Of a stretch of 47,556 nt of DNA, positions 7,970 to 17,162 are shown piece by piece. This stretch comes from Brevundimonas sp. (GTDB taxonomy: Bacteria; Pseudomonadota; Alphaproteobacteria; Caulobacterales; Caulobacteraceae). The notes under the pieces were generated by a model. The model was not told the DNA's origin. It made no database searches and was given only the letters and a program-made list of their open reading frames with translations. The stretch covers positions 1 to 47,556 of the forward strand of contig NZ_SDZL01000017.1 in the NCBI RefSeq assembly GCF_004210735.1, read 5' to 3'. The translations under genes were made by a program, and so were the position numbers. How positions within the stretch are numbered: the stretch's first letter is position 1; each line of letters opens with the position of its first letter.

Positions 7970-9370
7970 CTAAGCCACGCGTTCCAGCAAGGCGATGAAG
8001 AAGCCGTCCAGACCGCCCTTTTCCGGCCAGTGGGCGGGCAGGATGCGCAGCCAGCCTTCGGGTGTCAGGGCCTCAGGCGGGGCGCCCACGGCGACCGGAT
8101 CGGCGGCCACCGTGCGGAAGGCGGGGTTGCGGCGCAGGAAGGCGATGATCTGGGTTTCCCCCTCCTCGCGCTCCAGCGAGCAAACGCAATAGGCCAGCCG
8201 TCCGCCCGGCTTCACCCGTTCGGCGGCGGCGTCCAGCAGGCGGTGCTGCACGTCGGCCAGCTTGGCCACGTCGGCGGGCCGCGTCGCGCGCAGCACTTCC
8301 GGGTTGCGGCGGTAGGTGCCGGTGGCGGTGCAGGGCGCGTCCAGAAGCACGGCGTCGAAGGTGCGGGCGTCGTCCCAATCCTCGGCCGGAACCGCGACGA
8401 CCTCGACCGGCAGGCCGGTGCGCTCGAAATTGCGCTGCAGCCGCTTCAGCCGGGCCTCGGACCGGTCCAGCGCGACGACGTCGGCGCCGGCGGCGGCCAG
8501 TTGCAGCGTCTTGCCGCCCGGCGCGGCGCACATGTCCAGCGCAGTCTGACCGGCCTTCACGTCCAGCAGGCGGGCGGGCACGGCGGCCGCCGCGTCCTGA
8601 ACCCACCAGCCGCTGTCGTCATAGCCGGGCCAGCCGGCCACATCGCCGCGACGGCCGGTGCGCACCGTGCCGCCGGGCAGGACCTCGCCGTCCAACGCCT
8701 CGGCCACGGCGGCCGGATCGGCGCCGGGTTTCAGGCTGAGGTCGGTCAGCGGCTCTTCGCGCGTGGCCAGGGCCAGACCTTCCAGCAACGGCTCGCCATA
8801 GGCAGCGCGCCAGCGGGCGGCGATCCAGTCCGGCAGGTTGGAGGTGGCGGTGGTCAGGCCGGGGCCGTCGCGACCGATGCCGCGAAGCACGGCGTTGACC
8901 AGATTCTTGTACGGTCGGGCCTTGGCATCGCGCTCTGCCAATTTCACGGCCGTCGACACCGCCGCGAAGGCCGGCGTCTCCAGCACCAGGGTCTGGGCCA
9001 AGGCGATGCGCAGGATGGTGCGCACGGGCAGGGGCGGCGCCTTTTGCAGACGGCGGTCCAGAATCTGGTCGATCTCGCCCAGCCGGCGCAGGGCGGCCAT
9101 GGCCACGGCGCGGGCGAAGGCCCGGTCCGGTGCGGGCAGGGCCTGAAGCGCGGGCTGGCTCAACGCCTCGTCCATGCCGCCGCGCTTTTCCAGCGCCGCA
9201 TTCAGCAGCACGCCGGCGGCCAGCCGGGCCTCGACGCCAATGTCGGCGGCGGCGTCTTCAACCGGCGCGGCGGCCGGGGCGGGGCGAGGGCCGCGCGCCT
9301 TTTCGGCCATGCGGCGACCGCGCGCGGCGGACGAGCGCCCGCCCGTCGGCTTTCCAGGACCGGCGCTCAC
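7970..9370 (-). CDS. rsmB: RsmB-like rRNA (cytosine-C5) methyltransferase
   Basis: SAM-dependent m5C methyltransferase, probably acting on 16S rRNA C967. 466 residues: a basic N-terminal extension (about 1-45), a NusB-like all-helical RNA-binding domain (about 45-175), then the catalytic domain. SAM motif CAAPGGKT is at 281-288, the release cysteine in DAPCTATGTYRRNP (about 344) and the catalytic cysteine in YCVCSLEREEG (about 396). The GTG at 9370 overlaps the kup stop as GTGA; an ATG at 9310 would remove 20 low-complexity residues and is an alternative. def follows after 90 nt with no strong terminator between. The family is certain; the exact target base is inferred from the NusB plus methyltransferase layout. 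Confidence 0.9.
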   Translation of the reverse strand: MSAGPGKPTGGRSSAARGRRMAEKARGPRPAPAAAPVEDAAADIGVEARLAAGVLLNAALEKRGGMDEALSQPALQALPAPDRAFARAVAMAALRRLGEIDQILDRRLQKAPPLPVRTILRIALAQTLVLETPAFAAVSTAVKLAERDAKARPYKNLVNAVLRGIGRDGPGLTTATSNLPDWIAARWRAAYGEPLLEGLALATREEPLTDLSLKPGADPAAVAEALDGEVLPGGTVRTGRRGDVAGWPGYDDSGWWVQDAAAAVPARLLDVKAGQTALDMCAAPGGKTLQLAAAGADVVALDRSEARLKRLQRNFERTGLPVEVVAVPAEDWDDARTFDAVLLDAPCTATGTYRRNPEVLRATRPADVAKLADVQHRLLDAAAERVKPGGRLAYCVCSLEREEGETQIIAFLRRNPAFRTVAADPVAVGAPPEALTPEGWLRILPAHWPEKGGLDGFFIALLERVA

Positions 9371-11310
9371 ACCGACACCTGTGTGCCCAGCTCGACCACG
9401 CGGCCGGGGGGAATGCGGAAGAAGTCGGTGGGGTTGGCGGCGTTACGCATGAGGAAGATGAACAGCTTGTCCTGCCACAAAGGCATGCCCTGACGGGCGG
9501 AGGGAACGACCGAGCGACGGCCGAGGAAGAAGCTGGTCGACATGATGTCGAACTTCAGCCCCTGTTTGCGACACAGGCCCAGCGCCTTGGGCACATTGGG
9601 CGTCTCCATGAAGCCATAGGTGACGGTCAGTGTCTTGAAGTCGTCGTTGATGGGCGACATCACCACGCGCTGGCTTTCGGCCACGCGCGGCCGGTCGGCG
9701 GTGCGCACGGTCAGGATGATGTTCTTCTCGTGCAGCACCTTGTTGTGCTTCAGATTGTGCATCAGCGCCACCGGCGCGACCTCGGGGTCTGACGTCAGGA
9801 AGATGGCGGTGCCCGGCGCCCGGTGCGGCGGTCGCGCCTTCAGCATCTCGATCAGGTCGGCCAGCGGCAGGCTGTCCTTGCGCGTCTTGGCGGTCAGTAT
9901 CTGGGTGCCGCTGACCCAGGTCCACATGATCAGCACCAGTCCCGCGCCCAGCACCAGCGGCATCCACGCCCCGTCCGGAATCTTGAGCAGGTTGGAGGTC
10001 AGGAAGGTCAGATCGATCACCGCGAACGGGATCAGCGTGCCCAGCGCCGCCCACAGCGGCCATTTCCACTTCTTCGTCACCACCGACCACGACATCAGGG
10101 TGTTGACAAGCATGGTGCCCGTTACGGCCACGCCATAGGCCGCGGTCAGATTGTGCGACGACTGGAAGGTGACCAGCAGCGCCAGCACCCCGACCATCAG
10201 CAGGGAATTGACCGCCGGAACATAGATCTGCCCGGCCTGGCTTTCGGAGGTGTTGCGGATGTCGATGCGCGGCAGCAGGCCCAGTTGCACCGCCTGCTGC
10301 GTCACCGAGAAGGCGCCGGTGATGACCGCCTGTGACGCCACCACCGTCGCGACCGTGGCCAGGATCAGCATGGGCCAGTAGGCGAACTGCGGCACCATGT
10401 TCCAGAACGGGTTCGACGCCGCCCCCGGATTGTCCAGGATCAGGGCTCCCTGGCCCAGATAGTTCAGCGTCAGGCAGGGCAGGACGAAATACAGCCAGCC
10501 CTGGCGGATCGGCGCCTTTCCGAAATGGCCCATGTCCGCGTACAGCGCCTCGGCCCCCGTGACGGCCAGGAAGACGCTGCCCAGGATGACGAAGCCCAGG
10601 AAGCCGTCATTGATCAGCAGCATGATCCCGTAATGCGGCGACAGGGCCCGCAGGATGCTGATGTCATCAAAGATATGAAACAGCCCCAGCCCGCCCAGGC
10701 ACAGGAACCAGACAGCCGTGATCGGGCCGAAGAACCGTCCCAGCCGGGCCGTGCCGCGCGACTGGACCATGAACAGGGTGATCAGGATCACCGCTGCGAT
10801 CGGCAGGATAAAGGCGTCCAGCCGCCCATCCAGCCCCGGCGCGTCCTGCAGGCCCTCAACCGCCGACAGCACCGAAATGGCGGGCGTGATGATGCCGTCG
10901 CCATAGAACAGGGCCGCCCCGCAGACGCCCAGCACGAAAATCCAGGCGCTGCGTCGGCCGATCGCGTGCTGCGCCAGGGCCATCAGCGACAGGGTGCCGC
11001 CCTCGCCCTTGTTGTCGGCGCGCATCAGGAACAGGACGTATTTGAACGTCACCACCACCATCAGCGCCCAGAAGGCCAGCGACACGACCCCCAGCACAGC
11101 CAGATCGCCGCCCACGCCGGTCCGGGCGTGGTCGATGGCTTCGCGCAGGGCATAAAGGGGGCTGGTGCCGATGTCGCCGAAGACGACACCGATGGCGGCG
11201 ATGATCAGCGGCCAGCGCTTGCCGGGCTGATGGCTGTCGTCGATCGATTGATCCGGCTGAGCCTCCCCCGAAGGGCCGGCGCCGTCGGCGCGGGAAGAAT
11301 CCCCGACCAT
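9367..11310 (-). CDS. kup: KUP-family potassium uptake permease
   Basis: Inner-membrane K+/H+ symporter. 647 residues with about 12 hydrophobic segments and a C-terminal cytoplasmic domain. The first membrane segment carries the family signature GVVFGDIGTSPLYA (41-54), and FYGDGIITPAISVLSAVEG follows further on. The start at 11310 is chosen because GGAGG lies 6 nt upstream; a longer frame to 11388 has no ribosome-binding site. The N-terminal 30 residues are hydrophilic and poorly conserved, as expected for a cytoplasmic tail. The stop overlaps the rsmB GTG, an unusual partner for a potassium transporter. The Rrf2 gene is divergent, 176 nt away. Confidence 0.95.
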   Translation of the reverse strand: MVGDSSRADGAGPSGEAQPDQSIDDSHQPGKRWPLIIAAIGVVFGDIGTSPLYALREAIDHARTGVGGDLAVLGVVSLAFWALMVVVTFKYVLFLMRADNKGEGGTLSLMALAQHAIGRRSAWIFVLGVCGAALFYGDGIITPAISVLSAVEGLQDAPGLDGRLDAFILPIAAVILITLFMVQSRGTARLGRFFGPITAVWFLCLGGLGLFHIFDDISILRALSPHYGIMLLINDGFLGFVILGSVFLAVTGAEALYADMGHFGKAPIRQGWLYFVLPCLTLNYLGQGALILDNPGAASNPFWNMVPQFAYWPMLILATVATVVASQAVITGAFSVTQQAVQLGLLPRIDIRNTSESQAGQIYVPAVNSLLMVGVLALLVTFQSSHNLTAAYGVAVTGTMLVNTLMSWSVVTKKWKWPLWAALGTLIPFAVIDLTFLTSNLLKIPDGAWMPLVLGAGLVLIMWTWVSGTQILTAKTRKDSLPLADLIEMLKARPPHRAPGTAIFLTSDPEVAPVALMHNLKHNKVLHEKNIILTVRTADRPRVAESQRVVMSPINDDFKTLTVTYGFMETPNVPKALGLCRKQGLKFDIMSTSFFLGRRSVVPSARQGMPLWQDKLFIFLMRNAANPTDFFRIPPGRVVELGTQVSV

Positions 11311-11486
11311 CTCGTTCCTCCGGGCGCCGAAGGGAGCCGGGCCCATCCAGAGCGGCGGGCCTTTAGACCCTTTCCGCGCCCGCTTCAATCGTGCCCGTGA
11401 GGGTCCGGTTGCATCGGTATCGGCGGCGTTGGGCGACGCAATTTGTGAAACCGGCGCGAGATCACTACATTCAGGCGGTAAAAGCC

Positions 11487-11948
11487 ATGTCAGACAGCCA
11501 GCGTTTCCCCGTCGCCGCCCATGCCCTGGCCTATCTGGCCCACAAGGGCGCCTATGCGCCTGCCCAGGCCGCGCCCAGCGCCCTGCTGGCGGCCTCGGTT
11601 CCGACCAACCCCGTCGTCATCCGCCGCGTCACGGCCTTGCTGGCCAAGGCCGGCCTGATCGGCACGCGCCCCGGCGCCGCCGGCGGGGCCTGGCTGCTGC
11701 GTCGGCCCGAGGACATTCGCATGGACGAGGTGCTCAAGGCCGTGAACGGCTGCGCACACCTGGGTTCGACCCCGGCGGGCGCCAAGGGGTGTCCGGTCGG
11801 CGAACATATTCCGCGACAGGTCGCCAAGGCCCTGACCGCCGCCAATCAGGCCGCCGCCGACCGCCTGTCCAAGGTGACGATCGCCGACCTGTTGGCCGAA
11901 AATGCGGACTCGCTGGTCGACGTGCCTGCCTCGCCCTGCGCCGCCTGA
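11487..11948 (+). CDS. Rrf2 family transcriptional regulator
   Basis: 153-residue winged-helix regulator of the Rrf2 family. It begins MSDSQRFPVAAHALAYLAHK, with the winged helix over about 1-85: recognition helix region SVPTNPVVIRRVTALLAKAG, then the wing GTRPGAAGGAWLLRRPEDI. Only two cysteines occur in the sensor loop (GCAHLG and GCPVGEH) plus one near the C-terminus, so the classical three-cysteine IscR cluster pattern is not clearly met. YwnA-like members without a cluster are an alternative. The start at 11487 lacks a strong Shine-Dalgarno but matches the usual Rrf2 N-terminus. The SDR oxidoreductase begins 10 nt downstream and is probably in the same operon, so it may be a target. Confidence 0.88.
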   Translation: MSDSQRFPVAAHALAYLAHKGAYAPAQAAPSALLAASVPTNPVVIRRVTALLAKAGLIGTRPGAAGGAWLLRRPEDIRMDEVLKAVNGCAHLGSTPAGAKGCPVGEHIPRQVAKALTAANQAAADRLSKVTIADLLAENADSLVDVPASPCAA

Positions 11949-11957
11949 GCCTGACGC

Positions 11958-12773
11958 GTGAGCCGACCTGACGGCCGACGTCCTCTTGTTCTGATCACCG
12001 GCGCCTCGGCCGGCATCGGCGCCGCACTGGGGGAAGTCTTCGCCGCGAACGGCTGGGACCTGATCCTGACCGCGCGGCGCGAGCCCGCTCTGCGCGCCCT
12101 GGCCGAGCGCCTGATGGCGACCCATGGCGTCGCCGCTCACGTCATCCCCGCGGACCTGTCCGACCCCGCCGCGTCGCGCCGTCTGGTCGAGGCCCTCACG
12201 GCGCGCGGCCTGATCGTCGACGGACTGGTCAACAACGCCGGGTTCAGCCGCACGGCGGGCTTCCTCGACACGCCGCCGGACGATCAGGCCGCCATGCTGC
12301 AGGTCATGCTGGCCGCTCCGGTCGAACTCAGCCGCCTGTTGGCGCCCGGCATGGTCCAGCGCGGCTTCGGCCGTATCCTGAACGTCGCCTCGTTGGCCGG
12401 TCAGATGCCCGCGACGGGGGGCGACACCCTGTATGGACCGATCAAGAGCTTCCTGATCAAGGCGTCGCAGGGCCTGCATCTGGAACTGCGCGACCGGGGC
12501 GTCCACGTCACCAGTCTGAACCCCGGCTACACCCTGACCGAGTTCCACGACGCCAACGGCACGCGGGCCGAGGTCTCGGCCGCCTATCCAGCCTGGATGT
12601 GGATGGACGCCGCCCGCGTCGCGCGCGAGGGCTATGCCGCGCTGGAGGCCAACCGGCCCAGCGTCACGCCGGGCCGCCGCAACCGCCTGCTGGCCGCCCT
12701 GGCCAAGCACCTGCCCGACCGCATCGCCCTGAACATGGTCGGCGGTCACGCCAAGCGGCTGAAGCGGATCTGA
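11958..12773 (+). CDS. SDR family NAD(P)-dependent oxidoreductase
   Basis: 271-residue short-chain dehydrogenase/reductase. Cofactor motif TGASAGIG is at 14-21, NNAG at 92-95, the catalytic Ser region is NVASLAG and the active-site pair is Tyr159-Lys163 in LYGPIKSF. The C-terminal part (SVTPGRRNRLLAALAKHLPD) resembles SDRs of the DltE/YqjQ-like group, which often act on lipid or alcohol substrates, but the substrate cannot be read from the sequence. The start is a GTG at 11958, nine bases after the Rrf2 stop. It converges with marC over a small hairpin. Confidence 0.92.
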   Translation: MSRPDGRRPLVLITGASAGIGAALGEVFAANGWDLILTARREPALRALAERLMATHGVAAHVIPADLSDPAASRRLVEALTARGLIVDGLVNNAGFSRTAGFLDTPPDDQAAMLQVMLAAPVELSRLLAPGMVQRGFGRILNVASLAGQMPATGGDTLYGPIKSFLIKASQGLHLELRDRGVHVTSLNPGYTLTEFHDANGTRAEVSAAYPAWMWMDAARVAREGYAALEANRPSVTPGRRNRLLAALAKHLPDRIALNMVGGHAKRLKRI

Positions 12774-12782
12774 GCCGCTTGC

Positions 12783-12802
12783 TCCTCTCCACCTGGGGAG
12801 GA
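12783..12802. terminator. weak bidirectional hairpin between SDR and marC
   Basis: TCCTCTCC pairs with GGGGAGGA across a 4-nt ACCT loop (8 bp, one T-G wobble), in the 39-nt gap between converging stops. No U-tract follows on either strand. Confidence 0.4.
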
Positions 12803-12812
12803 ACCGTCGCGA

Positions 12813-13511
12813 TCAGTGCCCACCCGCCGGATAGGGCGTGGTCACGCCCGAGCTGATGATCCCGGGCAGGGCCTCGCCCAGGCCCATCAGGATGAACTGG
12901 ATCGCCAGGGCGCACAGGATCAGGCCCAGCACCCGCACCACGATGGCCAGACCGACGTCGCCCAGCACGCGGCTGATCGGGCCGGTCAGGGCGAAGCTGA
13001 TGAAGGACACGACGCAGGCGGCGGCGATGGCGGCCAGCGAGGCGGCGGTGCCCGCCGCGCCCAGCTTTTCCGCCTCGCCCGCCTGGATGATGATGGCCGA
13101 GATGGCGCCCGGCCCGATCATCAGCGGAATGGCGAAGGGCACGACCAGCCGCTGGAACCGCCGTTTGGCGTAACCACGCACATCCTTCAGGTCGGTGGCC
13201 GCGTCCTTGTCGGCGAAGGTGGCGATGAAATCCTCGCGCGCCATGTCCAGACCCAGCAGCAGCAGCAGCACGCCGCCGGCGATGCGGAACGCCGCCAGCG
13301 AGATGCCGAAGAACTGCAGCAGCCCCAGGCCGGTGAAGAAGAAGAAGCCCAGGAAAACCGCTGCGAACAGGCAGATCAGGCCCGACACCGAGATGCGCTG
13401 GCGCAAGGACGCGCCGGCAGTGGCGGCGGCGAAGATCGGGATATTGCCGATGGGATCCAGCAACGCGAACAGCGTCACGAACAGGTTGACCCCCAGATCG
13501 ACCGCGTCCAT
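12813..13511 (-). CDS. MarC family integral membrane protein
   Basis: 232-residue protein of the MarC/UPF0056 family with about six hydrophobic segments. The family signature is near the start (LFALLDPIGNIPIF, about 15-28), and a second is IPLMIGPGAIS (about 130-140). MarC proteins were once linked to multiple antibiotic resistance but the family role is unsettled; a small-molecule exporter is a common suggestion. It faces pyrF divergently with a 99-nt gap that would hold both promoters. The family is certain, the function unknown. Confidence 0.92.
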   Translation of the reverse strand: MDAVDLGVNLFVTLFALLDPIGNIPIFAAATAGASLRQRISVSGLICLFAAVFLGFFFFTGLGLLQFFGISLAAFRIAGGVLLLLLGLDMAREDFIATFADKDAATDLKDVRGYAKRRFQRLVVPFAIPLMIGPGAISAIIIQAGEAEKLGAAGTAASLAAIAAACVVSFISFALTGPISRVLGDVGLAIVVRVLGLILCALAIQFILMGLGEALPGIISSGVTTPYPAGGH

Positions 13512-13610
13512 TGATTCCCCTCGCCCAGAAAGCCTTGTTCGCGCTGCCGCCGCCTACCTATCGGCCGGGCCGCGCGCGCCTGCAACCCGCCATAGCCCAA
13601 AGGCGTCCGA

Positions 13611-14333
13611 ATGTCCGTCGAGCTGACCAATCGCCCCGCTGACCCGCGCGTCATCTGCGCCCTGGACGTGCCGACGGGCGATCAGGCGCGGGCGCTGGTC
13701 GACCGGCTGGGCGACAGCGTGGTCTTCTACAAGATCGGCCTGCAACTGTTCGCGACCGGGGGCATGGGCCTGGCGCGCGAGTTGAAGGCCCAGGGTAAAC
13801 AGGTGTTCCTGGACTGGAAGCTGCACGACATCGGCGCGACGGTGGAAAAGGCAGCGGCGGCGCTTGCCGGGTCCGGCTGCGACCTGCTGACCGTCCATGC
13901 GCGGCCCCAGGTCATGGCGGCGGCGATGCGCGGCGTGGCGGGGTCGGGGCTGAAGGTGCTGGGCGTCACTGTCCTGACCAGCCTGACCGACGCCGACCTG
14001 CGCGCCGACGATCACGGGCTGAACGCCGCTGACCTGGTTGAGCACCGGGTGCGTCAGGCGCTGGACGTCGGCTTGCACGGCGTGGTCGCCAGCCCGGTCG
14101 AGGCGAAGCGGGTGCGCGAACTGGCCAGCGCTGCAGGACGCGACGACTTCCTGATCGTCACGCCCGGCGTGCGTCCGGCGGGCGCGGCCATGGACGATCA
14201 GGCCCGCGCGGCGACCCCGCAGCAGGCCCTGTCGGACGGGGCGACCCATCTGGTCATCGGCCGCCCGATCACCGCCGTGGCGGATCCGCGCGCGGCGGCG
14301 GGCGCCATCGCGGCCTCCATCGCCCTGATCTAG
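13611..14333 (+). CDS. pyrF: orotidine 5'-phosphate decarboxylase
   Basis: Last step of de novo UMP synthesis: decarboxylates OMP to UMP. 240 residues in one TIM barrel. The catalytic tetrad segment FLDWKLHDIGATVEK holds Asp68, Lys70 and Asp73, and the substrate-binding CALDVPTG (about 16-23) and VVFYKIGLQLF (about 37-47) are present. The phosphate-binding end TPGVRPAG and VIGRPIT is near the C-terminus. AAAGG just upstream supports ATG 13611. The gene stands alone and converges with a Tyr-rich secreted-protein gene only 3 nt away, without a clear terminator. Confidence 0.97.
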   Translation: MSVELTNRPADPRVICALDVPTGDQARALVDRLGDSVVFYKIGLQLFATGGMGLARELKAQGKQVFLDWKLHDIGATVEKAAAALAGSGCDLLTVHARPQVMAAAMRGVAGSGLKVLGVTVLTSLTDADLRADDHGLNAADLVEHRVRQALDVGLHGVVASPVEAKRVRELASAAGRDDFLIVTPGVRPAGAAMDDQARAATPQQALSDGATHLVIGRPITAVADPRAAAGAIAASIALI

Positions 14334-14336
14334 ACC

Positions 14337-14819
14337 TCAGCGGTCGTACAGATAGATGTCACGGCAGTCGCAGTCCGGGCGATAGTCCGCATACGGACGG
14401 TCATCGCCATAGCGGCGACTGGTCGGCGGCCGGTCATCATTATAGCCCCAGCGGTCGCGGTAGCCGGACCGCCGCTCGTCATGCCGGACGCTGTATCCAT
14501 ACCGCCCGCCCCGATCCTGACGCCGCCAGTCATAGGGATAGGCGCCGCCATAGGCCGGATGGCCGCCATAGGCATAGGGCTGAACCGGCGCATAGGGCTG
14601 GCCGACGCCGGAATAGCCATAGGAATAACCCGTCACATGGCTCCAGTTTCCGGCGCCATACGGCTGGCCCCAGGCCGGCGCGCCCCAGGCCTCGACCGGC
14701 GGCGGAGGCGGGGCGTAGCGATAGCTCTGGGCCGAGGCGACCCCGGCGATCCCGGACAGCAGCAAGGATACCGCCGCGCCAGTCGCGAGTGCGCGGGGGG
14801 AAAGGCGGTGACGGGTCAT
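14337..14819 (-). CDS. secreted Tyr/Gly/Pro-rich protein, unknown function
   Basis: 160-residue exported protein. The signal peptide spans about 1-30 (RALATGAAVSLLLSGIAGVASA, cleavage before QSYRY). The mature part is low complexity: PPPPPVEAWGAPAWGQPY, then repeated Tyr-Gly-Pro units (GYSYGYSGVGQPYAPVQPYA) and an Arg/Asp/Tyr-rich end with Cys pairs in PDCDCRD. The composition suggests an envelope-associated disordered protein, but no family is recognised. Its stop is only 3 nt from the converging pyrF stop. A plausible start is ATG 14819 at the signal peptide. Confidence 0.68.
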   Translation of the reverse strand: MTRHRLSPRALATGAAVSLLLSGIAGVASAQSYRYAPPPPPVEAWGAPAWGQPYGAGNWSHVTGYSYGYSGVGQPYAPVQPYAYGGHPAYGGAYPYDWRRQDRGGRYGYSVRHDERRSGYRDRWGYNDDRPPTSRRYGDDRPYADYRPDCDCRDIYLYDR

Positions 14820-14906
14820 CGGCGGCGTCCTTTGGGGTCAAGCGGCAAAGGTTAACGCGGATGAAAGAACTTCGTTCGGAATTCGCCTGTCAGGCGTGAC
14901 GGCGGG

Positions 14907-15140
14907 TCAGAAATCGACCGCCAGCCCCTTCTTCTCCCAGTCGCCATACCGGGTCGGTTCGGGGCCGCGCGGGCCGCCATGCTCGGGCGACAGGACGGCC
15001 GCGTCCTCGGCGGCGCGACGTTCGGCCGCTTCCAGCAGGGCGCGGCGCGCGATGTCGCTGATCGGCCGCTCCGGCGTGGCGTGGGGCGTTTCGGCGTTGA
15101 AGCCGGGCGTGTCTTCAGGCGGGGTGGGCTGTTCGGTCAC
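14907..15140 (-). CDS. DUF1674 / SDHAF4-like protein
   Basis: About 77-residue protein ending in GGPRGPEPTRYGDWEKKG plus AVDF, the signature of DUF1674 (PF07896), whose mitochondrial member SDHAF4 is an assembly factor for the succinate dehydrogenase flavoprotein. The bacterial relatives are short and mostly uncharacterised. I chose the GTG at 15140 (VTEQPTPPED), preceded by AAGG, because the longer frame to 15281 overlaps the divergent htpX start. The N-terminal half is acidic and probably disordered. No sdh genes are in the window. A role in SDH maturation is an inference from the signature. Confidence 0.78.
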   Translation of the reverse strand: MTEQPTPPEDTPGFNAETPHATPERPISDIARRALLEAAERRAAEDAAVLSPEHGGPRGPEPTRYGDWEKKGLAVDF

Positions 15141-15228
15141 AGGGGCCTTGCCTTGAGGGCGGGGATACGCGGTCTCAAATAGGCGTTCAGGCGAGCGGCG
15201 CCATGTTTTTCGCGATAGATCGACCCGA

Positions 15229-16176
15229 ATGAACCACCTGAAGACCTTTGTCCTGCTGGCCGCCCTGACCGCCCTGTTCATGGGGATCGGCTACCTGATC
15301 GGCGGGACCACGGGCATGCTGATCGCCCTGGTCTTCGCCGGGGGGATGAATCTGTTCAGCTACTGGAACGCGGACAAGATCGTCCTGAAGATGTACCGCG
15401 CCCAGCCGGTGGACGAGAGCCATCCCAACGCCGTGGTGCGCAACTATGTCGCCGACGTGGTCCAGATGGCCGAGGGGGCGGGCCTGCCTCGGCCGAAGAT
15501 CGCCATCATCCCCAACGACCAGCCCAACGCCTTCGCCACCGGCCGCAACCCGGCGAACGCCGCCGTCTGCGCCACCACCGGCCTGCTGGACATGCTGACG
15601 CGGGACGAGGTGCGCGGCGTGATGGCGCACGAACTGGCCCATGTGAAGAACCGCGACACCCTGACCATGACGGTGACGGCCACGGTGGCAGGCGCCATCT
15701 CGGCCCTGGCCAATTTCGCCCTCTTCTTCGGCGGCAACGACCGCGAGCGGCCGGGCGGCATGATCGGGACGCTGGCGCTGATGATCCTGGCCCCGATGGC
15801 GGCGGGCCTGGTGCAGATGGCCATCAGCCGCGCCCGCGAATACGAGGCGGACCGCGTCGGCGCCGAGATCGCCGGCGATCCCCAGGCCCTGGCCGACGCC
15901 CTGCAGAAGATCGAGGCCTATTCCAAGCGGATCGTGAACGTCACGGCCGAGCGCAATCCGGCCTCGGGCCAGCTGTTCATCATCAATCCGCTGGCGGGGC
16001 GCGGCGCCGATAACCTGTTCTCGACCCACCCGGCGACCTGCAATCGCGTCCGCGCCCTGATGGAGCTGGGGACGAAGATGGGGATGCGTCCGCGCGCGTC
16101 CGTGGCCGATGTGGCGCCCGCGCGCGTCACGACCGGCGTGCCCACCACGCCCCAGCCGCGTGGCCCTTGGGGCTGA
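15229..16176 (+). CDS. htpX: zinc metalloprotease HtpX
   Basis: M48-family membrane protease for quality control of inner-membrane proteins. 315 residues: two N-terminal membrane segments (about 7-22 and 27-45), zinc site HELAH at 134-138, two further hydrophobic segments (about 145-165 and 178-195), and the third zinc ligand region [11 protein letters not shown] (about 203-213). The C-terminal tail ([21 protein letters not shown]) is proline-rich. ATG 15229 is the conserved start ([18 protein letters not shown]). It is divergent from the SDHAF4-like gene with an 88-nt gap that must hold both promoters. Confidence 0.96.
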   Translation: MNHLKTFVLLAALTALFMGIGYLIGGTTGMLIALVFAGGMNLFSYWNADKIVLKMYRAQPVDESHPNAVVRNYVADVVQMAEGAGLPRPKIAIIPNDQPNAFATGRNPANAAVCATTGLLDMLTRDEVRGVMAHELAHVKNRDTLTMTVTATVAGAISALANFALFFGGNDRERPGGMIGTLALMILAPMAAGLVQMAISRAREYEADRVGAEIAGDPQALADALQKIEAYSKRIVNVTAERNPASGQLFIINPLAGRGADNLFSTHPATCNRVRALMELGTKMGMRPRASVADVAPARVTTGVPTTPQPRGPWG

Positions 16177-16192
16177 GCAAGGGGGCTGATCC

Positions 16193-16387
16193 CTAGTCCA
16201 GCTTGCGGGCTTCCTCGGCCAGCATGATCGGCACGCCGTCGCGGATCGGATAGGCCAGCTTGGCCCCGGCCGAGACCAGCTCATTGGCCTTGCGGTCATA
16301 GGTCAGGCGTCCGCGCGTGACGGGGCAGACCAGCATTTCCAGCAGGCGGGGGTCGACCGAGACGGGAGTGTTGAAGACGTCGCTCAT
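16193..16387 (-). CDS. Trm112 family protein (UPF0434/YcaR-like)
   Basis: 64-residue zinc-ribbon-like small protein. The family core is present: [20 protein letters not shown] and [17 protein letters not shown]. As in many bacterial members only one cysteine of the zinc knuckle (VCPV) remains, so zinc binding is doubtful. Eukaryotic and archaeal Trm112 activates several methyltransferases; the bacterial role is uncertain. It lies 103 nt downstream of the Lon-N-domain gene on the same strand, an order I recognise from other alphaproteobacteria, and converges with htpX over 16 nt. Confidence 0.92.
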   Translation of the reverse strand: MSDVFNTPVSVDPRLLEMLVCPVTRGRLTYDRKANELVSAGAKLAYPIRDGVPIMLAEEARKLD

Positions 16388-16490
16388 TATGGGTGGCCCT
16401 ACCGCGCTTCGCGCTACTTGAGGGCCGTCTGGAGCCCTGTTTCAGATCGCTGTTTAGTCCCCGGATCGTCCCGGCGCCACCGGTCCGCCA

Positions 16491-17147
16491 CTACTGCAGT
16501 CCCGGCCCGTCCTCGTCGCCCGGGTCGGCCGCGTCTATCCGCATCAGGGCGGTCAGGGCGGCAGCGCGATCCAGCAGGGTCCGCGCCTGCAGCAGGGCCT
16601 GTTTCTCGGCCACTTCGAACGGCAGGGCCATCGACAGGCTGTTGATCAGGGCCTCGGGCGGAGCGCTGTCGGCGGTATCCCAGTCTACTTCCAGCCCGCG
16701 CGCATCCAGATAGGCGCGCAACGCCTCACGGAACCCCTGGCGATCGAAATCCTCGGCCGGATCGGGGGCGTTCAGGTCATGCTCGAACGAACGGAAGTCG
16801 GCCCGCACCTGGCGATAGGGCGTCTGTACCGGCAGTTCCGAGCCGACCGCGAACCGACAGACGCCGGTCAGGGTGATCAGATAGCGTCCGTCAGAGGTCT
16901 CGGCGAAACTGGTGATCCGACCCAGGCAACCGACCGCCGCCAGACCGGGCAGTTGCGGCGGCCCGCCCATGGGCTGGATCATGCCGATGGTTCGATCTCC
17001 CGCCATGGCGTCATCGATCATGTTCAGATAGCGCGGCTCGAAGATGTTCAGTGGCAGCTGGCCGCGCGGCAGCAGGATCGTCCCGCCCAACGGAAACACC
17101 GGCAGGACCTGGGACAGTTCGCTGGTTCGCACATAGCCCTGGGCCAT
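16491..17147 (-). CDS. LON N-terminal-domain (substrate-binding) protein
   Basis: 218-residue stand-alone Lon N-domain (PUA-like, PF02190) without the AAA+ or protease part of Lon. The family pattern is VLPVFPLGGTILLPRGQLPL (about 14-33), NIFEPRYLNMI (about 34-44), GCLGRITSFAETSDGRYLI (about 92-110) and a helical C-terminal part. Members are often annotated as peptidase S16 or LON-domain proteins; an adaptor role in substrate recognition is assumed but unproven. It begins 15 nt after cnoX, so the two are very likely co-transcribed. Confidence 0.92.
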   Translation of the reverse strand: MAQGYVRTSELSQVLPVFPLGGTILLPRGQLPLNIFEPRYLNMIDDAMAGDRTIGMIQPMGGPPQLPGLAAVGCLGRITSFAETSDGRYLITLTGVCRFAVGSELPVQTPYRQVRADFRSFEHDLNAPDPAEDFDRQGFREALRAYLDARGLEVDWDTADSAPPEALINSLSMALPFEVAEKQALLQARTLLDRAAALTALMRIDAADPGDEDGPGLQ

Positions 17148-17162
17148 TCGCCGCGCCTGCCG

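Noticed and set aside
14884..14896. CGCCTG-T-CAGGCG palindrome near the SDHAF4-like stop
   Set aside because: A one-base loop cannot form a hairpin, and no other copy or promoter context was seen.
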